Assembly (NCBI GenBank): GCA_964420995.1 | Contig: CAYQUX010000008.1 | Span: 62,001-126,000 of the forward strand | DNA length: 64,000 nucleotides | Reading direction: 5' to 3' | Source of the DNA: Leptolinea sp964420995 | Lineage (GTDB): Bacteria; Chloroflexota; Anaerolineae; Anaerolineales; Anaerolineaceae | Shown here: positions 36,128-43,018 of the stretch, piece by piece | How positions within the stretch are numbered: position 1 is the stretch's first letter | How the letters are laid out: each line of letters opens with the position of its first letter | Position numbers and translations under genes: made by a program | The notes under the pieces: model-generated | What the model was told of the DNA's origin: nothing | The model's input: only the letters and a program-made list of their open reading frames with translations | Databases searched by the model: none

Positions 36128-37018
36128 TTAAATGGTTTTCAAGTTCAGGGTTTCTTCCAGGTGGGTCACAAAAGCTTTCATGGCGTTGGTGAAATACTTT
36201 TGCCGGTGATAGACCAGGTTTAACTTTCGCCGCAATATCAGGCCGGTTACCGGCAGCAGGCGGATGGTACCATCCATGATTTCCTGCTGAATGGCCAGGA
36301 TGGGTAAAATACCCAAACCAAGATTGTTTTGCACGGCCGCTTTGATGGCATCCGTGCTGTTATACACACCGGCCACCTTCCAGGCGACACCCGCCGCGCG
36401 CATTTGTGTGGTGAAAATTTCGCGTGTGCCGCTGCCCTCTTCCCGCAGAATGAAACCGTACGGAGCCAGTGTCTCGGGAAATATCACTTTCGTATCAGCC
36501 AGTGGGTGATTGGGCGCGCAGACCACAGCCAGGTCATCATCAAGGAACGTTTCCTGACTCAGGTCAGTGAAGTGGATCATTCCTTCAAGAAGGCCGAAAT
36601 CGAGCTTATCTTCCATGAGGTACTGCTCAATTAATCGGGTATTTTCCACCCGGGAAAATACTTCCACATCGTCGACCCGCTTTTTGAATTGCGCGATGAT
36701 CTCGGGCAGTAAATATGCCCCCACTGTCTGGCTGGCCCCTATACGCAGCACGCCGCCGCGATTCAAATCAGCCAGTTCCCTTTTTGCCTGTATTTCCAGG
36801 TTGATGATATGCCGCGCATAAGATTGCAGCCGTTCTCCCGCCTGGGTGAGATACAACCTCCGATTCAGACGTTCAAACAGGCGGATGCCATAATACTGCT
36901 CAAGTTCCGCAATCATCTGGCTGACAGATGGCTGGGTCATATACAGTTCGCTTGCGGCCCGGGTCATATTCATATGCTCGCAAACGGAAAGAAAAACGGT
37001 CAGGTGGCGAACATTCAT
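36128..37018 (-). CDS. LysR-type transcriptional regulator
   Basis: 296 residues: N-terminal winged HTH (LTVFLSVCEHMNMTRAASEL, then TQPSVSQMIAELE) and a periplasmic-binding-protein-like effector domain (LRIGASQTVGAYLLP...). The CysL/CbbR-like subgroup often controls anion or carbon-metabolism genes. A palindrome 11 bp upstream suggests autoregulation and control of a divergent transcript, yet no protein-coding gene is found there. Confidence 0.92.
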   Translation of the reverse strand: MNVRHLTVFLSVCEHMNMTRAASELYMTQPSVSQMIAELEQYYGIRLFERLNRRLYLTQAGERLQSYARHIINLEIQAKRELADLNRGGVLRIGASQTVGAYLLPEIIAQFKKRVDDVEVFSRVENTRLIEQYLMEDKLDFGLLEGMIHFTDLSQETFLDDDLAVVCAPNHPLADTKVIFPETLAPYGFILREEGSGTREIFTTQMRAAGVAWKVAGVYNSTDAIKAAVQNNLGLGILPILAIQQEIMDGTIRLLPVTGLILRRKLNLVYHRQKYFTNAMKAFVTHLEETLNLKTI

Positions 37019-37028
37019 AAGTATTTTC

Positions 37029-37043
37029 TTATGATAATCATAA
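37029..37043. promoter_or_regulatory. Palindromic LysR-type operator
   Basis: TTATGAT-A-ATCATAA, a perfect 7-bp inverted repeat, lies between the LysR start and a rightward promoter-like sequence, where LysR regulators normally bind. Confidence 0.6.
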
Positions 37044-37054
37044 TATCATACTAT

Positions 37055-37083
37055 TTTACATATGTTTTTAAAAGACGTATAGT
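37055..37083 (+). promoter_or_regulatory. Rightward promoter divergent from lysR
   Basis: TTTACA (37055-37060) and TATAGT (37078-37083) with a 17-bp spacer. It would start a transcript near 37090 that enters the structured region. A 26-codon ORF begins at the ATG at 37088 (MQLKTTTLYFFGQW...). Confidence 0.5.
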
Positions 37084-37089
37084 AATAAT

Positions 37090-37288
37090 GCAATTGAAAA
37101 CCACAACGTTGTACTTCTTTGGTCAGTGGTGCTTTACAGGTGGTTTTACCCGGGGTCGATACTGGTAGGCTTTCCCCCGGCCGTCGGAATTATTGGTAAT
37201 CTTACTGGTAGGTAGAAAACCGACACGGCATCACTGATACCTTTTCTTCTTGAAGACCTCCGGATACTTTCTCCCCGGAGGTCTTCAA
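37090..37288 (+). ncRNA. Possible structured RNA downstream of a LysR-type operator
   Basis: A 10-bp closing stem (TCAGTGGTGC 37123-37132 with GCATCACTGA 37228-37237) encloses two hairpins: CCGGGG/CCCCGG (37150-37155, 37175-37180) and GTCGG/CCGAC (37183-37187, 37220-37224). Both loops contain the same 10-mer TACTGGTAGG (37160, 37203). A 14-bp perfect hairpin (37250-37263, 37275-37288) ends the unit, without a T-run. No known riboswitch consensus is recognised. A decayed gene or a small mobile palindrome are alternatives, and the stems could act on either strand. Confidence 0.35.
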
Positions 37289-37317
37289 TGTCTTGCATAC
37301 GTGAGAACCCTGACCGG

Positions 37318-39903
37318 TTACAAAATTTCCACCAGTCCCTGTCCGCCATTGACTCGCACCCGGTCACCGGTTTTCAATCGCGTGCTGGCATCACCACAGC
37401 CCACCACCGCCGGGATCCCCAGCTCGCGGGCCACGATGGCCGCGTGGCTGAGCGGCGCGCCCAGGTCAGTGATGATGGCCGCCGCCCTGGGGAACAGTGG
37501 AGTCCAGCCAATGTTGGTCATGGTTGTTACCAGAATTTCACCCGCTTTGAACTGACCGCTGTCTTCCACCGAATCCAATCGACGGACAGTGCCTTCAACA
37601 ATGCCCAGCGCGCCGGCAAAGCCGTGGATGGTCTTTTCATCCCGAGTCTCTCGCCGGGTTGACGGCGCGCCAGCGTCAAAGACATCAGACCGGCGGTTAG
37701 GATCCGCCGCCCACGCGAAGGGATCAAACCGTCCGCGGATCAGAGCAGGATATATTGGAAGCGCGCAATAGCGTTCAAAGGTTGCTTTTCGCTGTGGCAA
37801 CAAATTCACCGGGATTTCCGCTTCACCGGTCAACCCCTTTAGCACCTCTTCGATCGTCAGATAGAAGATATCTTCTCCGATACCGAATACTTCTCCGGCT
37901 TTCAAGGTGAACGCCCGCAATACAGTCATTCCGCGGGTGGCTTCTGAACGTACCCGTTCGCGCATCTGCGCCGCTTTGGCTGCCTGGGCAAGACGGGCTT
38001 CCATATATTTAATTTTTTTCGGGTACTTCTGGCAGAATCTCTCCCAGGCCTCTTTGTACGCCGTACGCTGATGTGACATCATCGATTCAATATCAACAGG
38101 TGACTTGTTCCATTCCTTCAACCGCTGATCAAACCAATCAGGGTCTTCGTACGGACGCGGCCAGGCAACTTCACCTTCATTCACGCCGCGATGCCCGTAA
38201 CGCTCAATGTACTCCTCTCGACTCAACCGGCCGTCGGCTACCATTGCCAACCCGGCCATGGGTCCCATGCTTTCCAGCATCGCGGAAGATCCACTCAGGT
38301 TGGATAGCAGTACAGTGGCTTCCTCCTGTCCGACCAGGTTCTTTAGCTCCTGTTCCACTTTGATCTGTACATCCAATGAATTCGCGACAATGTACAGGAA
38401 TGAATCACGGTAACGGGGGAATATTTCATTTTCCCACATATCAAACAAATTGTTTTTCTCGGATAAACGTGAAACTTTTTCCCTGAGATCCGCGCATATT
38501 TGCCGGTTTTCCGCAAGAAACTGGGGCGCCGATTTCTGGTACTTGCCAAATTGCGCGGGAGATTTTAATAGTTGAGGCAAAATACCTTTCAACCATTCAT
38601 CCAGGGTTAAAGGGATGACCGGAATATTCATTTCTTCGGGGATTTCGCCCCACCAGCCGGACAGTTCGCGGTACGTTCGGCGAAGATCACCCTTGAACAG
38701 ACGGGCAAATGCGGAAACCTGTACGGAAAGGTTGACATAAAACCGTCCGCCAATGATCCCGTTGATCGGATAATCCTTCACCATTAAAGATGGGCCGCCG
38801 CGATTCGTAAGGTAAGGCAACAGCGACGCGGTGAAGGGAGTCAACACATTGGGGCTGGCTTCCATCAGGTTGGTGGCTGACCATAAAAAATTCCCTTTGA
38901 GCGAATCGTTCCATACGGCGTTCACGGGGTCAAACCCGTTCAATGTCGTAATGGGGCGCGCCTGAAGGATAAACACCTTCCCCCTGGCAACCGCCCATTC
39001 GATATCCTGCGGGTAACCCATGAGTGTTTCGATGTTTCGTGCCATCTGGTACAGGCCACCGGCTGGTTTTTTCATCAAGTCAGGTCCGTTATACGTGCCA
39101 GCAGGTCGGCTGATGTTGAATTCCTGCGCGGAAACCGTGCCGGAGACCAATTTCTCGCCGATCCCTTCCACAAAATTACCGGCCATACGGGTAAAGTCAC
39201 CGGTCAATGGATCAACCGTGAACAATACCCCGGCATAATCTGGCACAACCATTTTTTGGATAACCACCGCTACCGGGTGAAGACCGCCTTCAAGTCCCTG
39301 AGCCTGTGTGTAACTGCTCACCCTGTCACTCTGGCGCGATTCCAATACGGTTTGAATGGCCTTGCGGATTTCACCATCCGTGCTGACATTCAAAACACTT
39401 TCAAATTCACCGGCAAATGAAGCGCGGGCGGAATCTTCCTGCAAGGCGGATGAACGAACGGCGAATGACGTGGCTCCCTTTTTCCGCAGACGGGCCAGTT
39501 CGGCCTCAACCTGTTGCCAGGCTTCCGGAAGGATGCCAGTCGCATCAAACGCGCTGGAAAGCAGCACACAGCCATCCGGTACCGGGTAGCCTTCTTTATA
39601 AAGCCGGGCGAGCGACTTTCCCTTGCCGCCTGCTTTTCCGAAAAAGGCTTCCTCTTCGGGCAGTCTAAGAAAAGAAAACACAACCTCTCCATCACGGGGC
39701 CGCCTCAGCCACAGGTCAAAACGCATCAATTGTTTACCTGTAAACGTAAAAACCAGATTCCCGAGACCGCCGGCGATGGTAGCCAGAAGGATCAACAGTG
39801 GAATATTCGATATTCCACTGAACTTGAACATAAATATCGCCGACACGGTCGCTCCAACCCCGCCCAGTAGTGGGATCACTATCTTCCAGAACAAATTATT
39901 CAT
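37318..39903 (-). CDS. Membrane-anchored PEP-synthase/rifampin-phosphotransferase-like dikinase
   Basis: 861 residues. Two N-terminal transmembrane helices (about 7-27, 35-54) precede an ATP-grasp pyruvate/phosphate dikinase domain (GGKGKSLARLYKEGYPVP, FAVRSSALQEDSARASFAGEF), a long middle domain, and a C-terminal swivel domain with phospho-His about 820 (PLSHAAIVARELGIPAVVG). The C-terminal PEP-binding barrel of PEP synthase is missing; the order and length fit the Rph (rifampin phosphotransferase) group. Rph enzymes are soluble, so the membrane anchor is unusual. The start overlaps the AbrB gene stop by 8 nt. The substrate is unknown. Confidence 0.82.
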   Translation of the reverse strand: MNNLFWKIVIPLLGGVGATVSAIFMFKFSGISNIPLLILLATIAGGLGNLVFTFTGKQLMRFDLWLRRPRDGEVVFSFLRLPEEEAFFGKAGGKGKSLARLYKEGYPVPDGCVLLSSAFDATGILPEAWQQVEAELARLRKKGATSFAVRSSALQEDSARASFAGEFESVLNVSTDGEIRKAIQTVLESRQSDRVSSYTQAQGLEGGLHPVAVVIQKMVVPDYAGVLFTVDPLTGDFTRMAGNFVEGIGEKLVSGTVSAQEFNISRPAGTYNGPDLMKKPAGGLYQMARNIETLMGYPQDIEWAVARGKVFILQARPITTLNGFDPVNAVWNDSLKGNFLWSATNLMEASPNVLTPFTASLLPYLTNRGGPSLMVKDYPINGIIGGRFYVNLSVQVSAFARLFKGDLRRTYRELSGWWGEIPEEMNIPVIPLTLDEWLKGILPQLLKSPAQFGKYQKSAPQFLAENRQICADLREKVSRLSEKNNLFDMWENEIFPRYRDSFLYIVANSLDVQIKVEQELKNLVGQEEATVLLSNLSGSSAMLESMGPMAGLAMVADGRLSREEYIERYGHRGVNEGEVAWPRPYEDPDWFDQRLKEWNKSPVDIESMMSHQRTAYKEAWERFCQKYPKKIKYMEARLAQAAKAAQMRERVRSEATRGMTVLRAFTLKAGEVFGIGEDIFYLTIEEVLKGLTGEAEIPVNLLPQRKATFERYCALPIYPALIRGRFDPFAWAADPNRRSDVFDAGAPSTRRETRDEKTIHGFAGALGIVEGTVRRLDSVEDSGQFKAGEILVTTMTNIGWTPLFPRAAAIITDLGAPLSHAAIVARELGIPAVVGCGDASTRLKTGDRVRVNGGQGLVEIL

Positions 39904-40144
39904 GTTTTTCTCCTTTGCCGCCCCTGGCATCATTGGTCATAAAAGAAAAAAGGTCCGGTCGTTTATCCAGCAGCGAAGCGGCCTTGATGATGGCGAGTCC
40001 TGAATCCAGGTCACCCAGTACCAGTAATTTATCACCCACTTCTATATTGAAATCACGTCGCGCCTCTGCCGGAATGACGATCTGCCCCCGGTCACTAACC
40101 GTAATGGCACCGTAAAAACGTTTTCGTTCTGGATGTTCAGGCAT
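39896..40144 (-). CDS. AbrB/SpoVT-type transcriptional regulator
   Basis: 82 residues. FYGAITVSDRGQIVIPAEAR, then FNIEVGDKLLVLGDLDSGLAII is a SpoVT-AbrB swapped-hairpin DNA-binding domain. AAGGAG precedes the ATG. No toxin is adjacent; the partner gene is the membrane-anchored dikinase, whose start overlaps this stop, so it is probably an operon-specific regulator acting at the palindrome 15 bp upstream. Confidence 0.87.
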   Translation of the reverse strand: MPEHPERKRFYGAITVSDRGQIVIPAEARRDFNIEVGDKLLVLGDLDSGLAIIKAASLLDKRPDLFSFMTNDARGGKGEKHE

Positions 40145-40158
40145 ACTTTCTCCTTGCT

Positions 40159-40186
40159 AGATATATCTTGTAAACAAGATATATCT
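40159..40186. promoter_or_regulatory. Palindromic operator upstream of the AbrB-dikinase operon
   Basis: AGATATATCTTG, a 4-nt TAAA centre, then CAAGATATATCT: a perfect 12-bp inverted repeat just upstream of the ribosome-binding site, where it would overlap the promoter. It is the probable site of the encoded AbrB-type protein or another repressor. Confidence 0.75.
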
Positions 40187-40221
40187 TACATCATTTTTAT
40201 TGCATGTCAACCCTTTTTGGA

Positions 40222-41994
40222 TTAATCGCCAGCCTTTTTACATTGGAAACATTTGAAAAAAAAACGATAAACCAGATGCAAAATGAAAAGCCACGTTCCA
40301 GCAGCAATCAACGAGAGTAAACCCATGTGGTAGTTATAAATGGGCGCGCCGATGCGGCAGGCTATCAGGATATTCGTCCCTAACACAATACCAAGGCTCA
40401 TAATGGCGGGCAATAATGCCGGCAGGATGGACAATCCCATTCCCAAAATCTTCCCCGCCCATCCCGTTTCCAGCAAAAACAGGACACAGCCGCACCAGGC
40501 CAGCAGAAAAACACCGGCAAGCCAGGCAGGGTCCACAGCCATTATCTTTGTGCTGATGGTGGTTTCCGGCAGGCGTAATACCTGATAAAGCGCGGCGATC
40601 AAACCCGTGCAAACCGCAACCCATAATCCTTTTGTAAACTCGGCTTTAATCGCGCCTGCGTTTTCCTCCCATTTTCGCCGGCGGAAGAAAACAAACCCCG
40701 CAGAGATAATCCCGGCGATTATCACGATGACATTGCCGCCATTTAAAGGCGTGAACAGGGTCACGTAATCAAACGCCGCGGTGAGCAACCGGGCTGGCCA
40801 CCAGTAGAAGGGCGGTTGTTCTGATAACACAATGGTGAAATTCCCACCATTATGGTTATATAAAACATACCTGTCGCCATTCCGGCTGGCCACCTGCAGG
40901 CGGCTATTGAAAAAAGGATCTCCATCGGCGGTATCCGTCTGCCCTTCCACATTCACATAGCGGTACTTGAATGCACCCTCTATCCTGATGGGTATCAAGC
41001 CTTTAGGTGCGTCGGAATAGGAAATAAACCGTTGCCCCCCGTACGTCTCATCGGCAATCACATTGTACGGAGGCTGTGCCTGGAAACCAATTCGCGGATC
41101 ACCCAGCAGGAACAGGAAGGCAAAATCAGCAAAACCCTGCATGGCTGCCCGGTTCTGCAGGGCGACAATGCTGCCCAGGGGGAAATCCGGTGTGGAATAA
41201 CGAAAAGGCATGTCCTGCAGTCCTCCCAGCATGAAACCGGCAATCGGGCTGTACACAAAACCGGCGTAGCCGCCAATTCCACGACTCACAAAGTCAAGGG
41301 CAATCGAATCACCACTCCAGGGGCGCATGGTCTGGCAGCCTTTGGATTCAATGACCAATGGGCCGACTTCGGGAAGGTTCCCGGTTTGCAGTCGGGAGTT
41401 TTTATCAATCCTCAGGTAACTGTCGCCGCCATGTCCGGCAAAGCTCAGATAATCTGTTTTGCGCAGAGCTTCTTTTAGGTTATCAAGATCCATGGAAACG
41501 GTCTGTATTTGGCCGGGGGTTATGGTTGTTAACTTTGCCGAGTCTGTACCAGCCGTCGGGTGCTCACCATTGGCGATCACAAACATATCCGGCGGTTGGT
41601 TCGCAAAGTTTGTCCTCAGTTCGCGGCCGCGAAGCCATAACTGTCTCGCCTCCTCCATGGTCCCGCCTGTAAATATCCCCACAGCCGGCATCATGGAAAA
41701 TTGCCTGAGAGCGTGCCCGGCTTTCAGAATTACCGCATCTGACATACTGGCCGGTGGGATCACCCACAATACAACATCAGGGGACAATTCCAATACTGCG
41801 TCCCAGGTGTGAACCAGGGTAATTTTTTCTTCACGGGCGATCTCTTCTGCCAACGTGAAATTTTCATCATCAGGTGAAGATAGCACAATGGTGCCGCCAG
41901 TGGTATTGCCGGTCACTTTGGGTAAAGATTGACAGCCCGTTAGCGCCAGCAGGGCGATAATCAAACCTGAAAATAATTTATATATCTTTTGCAT
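40222..41994 (-). CDS. Lipoprotein with caspase/C25-like domain and C-terminal membrane helices
   Basis: 590 residues. The signal peptide ends in LTGC (Cys21). The extracytoplasmic part has YLSFAGHGG (His188) and, 32 residues on, LVIESKGCQTMRP (Cys220), followed by ALDFVSRGIGGYAGFV. A His-Gly and a Cys in this order and spacing are the dyad of clan CD peptidases (caspase, gingipain C25, CHAT). Residues about 400-585 hold about five transmembrane helices. The peptidase reading is inferred from the local pattern; substrate and partners are unknown. The lipid anchor plus membrane bundle place the domain at the cell surface. Confidence 0.62.
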   Translation of the reverse strand: MQKIYKLFSGLIIALLALTGCQSLPKVTGNTTGGTIVLSSPDDENFTLAEEIAREEKITLVHTWDAVLELSPDVVLWVIPPASMSDAVILKAGHALRQFSMMPAVGIFTGGTMEEARQLWLRGRELRTNFANQPPDMFVIANGEHPTAGTDSAKLTTITPGQIQTVSMDLDNLKEALRKTDYLSFAGHGGDSYLRIDKNSRLQTGNLPEVGPLVIESKGCQTMRPWSGDSIALDFVSRGIGGYAGFVYSPIAGFMLGGLQDMPFRYSTPDFPLGSIVALQNRAAMQGFADFAFLFLLGDPRIGFQAQPPYNVIADETYGGQRFISYSDAPKGLIPIRIEGAFKYRYVNVEGQTDTADGDPFFNSRLQVASRNGDRYVLYNHNGGNFTIVLSEQPPFYWWPARLLTAAFDYVTLFTPLNGGNVIVIIAGIISAGFVFFRRRKWEENAGAIKAEFTKGLWVAVCTGLIAALYQVLRLPETTISTKIMAVDPAWLAGVFLLAWCGCVLFLLETGWAGKILGMGLSILPALLPAIMSLGIVLGTNILIACRIGAPIYNYHMGLLSLIAAGTWLFILHLVYRFFFKCFQCKKAGD

Positions 41995-42138
41995 ACCCCA
42001 CTGCCTGTTTGAGAATTTGGTAGATAAATTTTATCCCGAATCACCCCATATCATCGTCTGACCATCCGGTCTTATGGCATAATCATCGGTGCAATCAACG
42101 AGATCTATTTTTAGATCGGCAAGGGAAAATGAAATCAA

Positions 42139-42561
42139 ATGAGACAATCCATCGTTCATATTGCTCTCGTCGTTCGGGATTACGATGAAGCCCTTGATTT
42201 TTACCTGAACAAGCTGAATTTCGAATTGATCGAAGACACCTACCAACCCGAACAGGACAAGCGCTGGGTGGTGGTCGCGCCTCCCGGTGGGAGCGGAACA
42301 ACCCTGCTTCTGGCCAGGGCATCCAAACCGGAACAAGAACCGTTCATCGGCAACCAGACCGGTGGTCGTGTATTCCTCTTTCTCAACACAGACGATTTCT
42401 GGCGCGACTACAACGCCATGCAGGAACGAGGGATCAAGTTTGTCCGCGAACCCAAACAGGCGGATTACGGGATGGTCGCGGTTTTCGAAGACCTGTACGG
42501 GAATTTGTGGGACTTGCTCCAGTTTAACGATAATCACCCCATAATGAAACGGATGGGATAA
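42139..42561 (+). CDS. VOC superfamily (glyoxalase-like) protein
   Basis: 140 residues. IVHIALVVRDYDEALDFYLNKLNFEL, RVFLFLNTDDFWRDYNAM and AVFEDLYGNLWDLLQF give the two beta-alpha-beta-beta-beta modules, with His7-like and Glu (FEDLYGN) metal ligands. The substrate is unknown; members include glyoxalase I, dioxygenases and resistance proteins. The MazF-like gene follows 16 bp later. Confidence 0.88.
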   Translation: MRQSIVHIALVVRDYDEALDFYLNKLNFELIEDTYQPEQDKRWVVVAPPGGSGTTLLLARASKPEQEPFIGNQTGGRVFLFLNTDDFWRDYNAMQERGIKFVREPKQADYGMVAVFEDLYGNLWDLLQFNDNHPIMKRMG

Positions 42562-42577
42562 GATTTCGTAAATCCCG

Positions 42578-42934
42578 ATGCAGATCAACCGAGGTGATAT
42601 CTTCTGGATCAACATCGATGAACCGCCGGGGGCACATGCCGGTGTGGCACATCCGTACCTGGTCGTTCAGGATAACCTTTTCAACCATAGCCGGATCAAC
42701 ACCCTGGTGGTCTGTGAGCTTTCCACCAATCTAAAACTTGCCTCCCTGCCCGGCAATGTGCTACTGGATGCCGGAGAAGCAAACCTGGAAAAACAAAGCG
42801 TTGTGGTGGTCTCCAAGATCAATTCGATTCAAAAAGACCGGCTTGGCAAATTTATCGGCACACTGGAAGAGGAACGTGTCAGCCAGGTTCTGGCAGGTAT
42901 CCGTTTTCTCAACACAATAACCCCCCCGAATTGA
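42578..42934 (+). CDS. MazF/PemK-family toxin-like protein
   Basis: 118 residues. INRGDIFWINIDEPPG...HPYLVVQDN, NTLVVCELSTN, LPGNVLLDAGEANLEKQSVVVVSKI and GKFIGTLEEER are the beta-barrel blocks of MazF/PemK endoribonucleases. The usual antitoxin gene is missing on both sides: upstream is the VOC gene and downstream the LuxR regulator. It may be a solitary member or pair with a distant antitoxin. Confidence 0.88.
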   Translation: MQINRGDIFWINIDEPPGAHAGVAHPYLVVQDNLFNHSRINTLVVCELSTNLKLASLPGNVLLDAGEANLEKQSVVVVSKINSIQKDRLGKFIGTLEEERVSQVLAGIRFLNTITPPN

Positions 42935-43006
42935 AGAGCCGGCGAATGATCCCGTTAGGCTACCTATTATATAAAATTCCCGTCCATTCTTATTTTCTGC
43001 CTACCG

Positions 43007-43012
43007 TATAAT
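43007..43012 (+). promoter_or_regulatory. -10 element of a leaderless LuxR/MalT-type gene
   Basis: TATAAT ends 6 nt before the ATG at 43019, so transcription should start at or next to the start codon. No ribosome-binding site is present and no convincing -35 is seen. Confidence 0.6.
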
Positions 43013-43018
43013 TAGTTC

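Noticed and set aside
37121..37241. Known riboswitch (cobalamin, ZTP, Moco, SAM, fluoride) at the structured region
   Set aside because: None of the conserved core sequences I know is present, and no metabolic gene follows on the plus strand.
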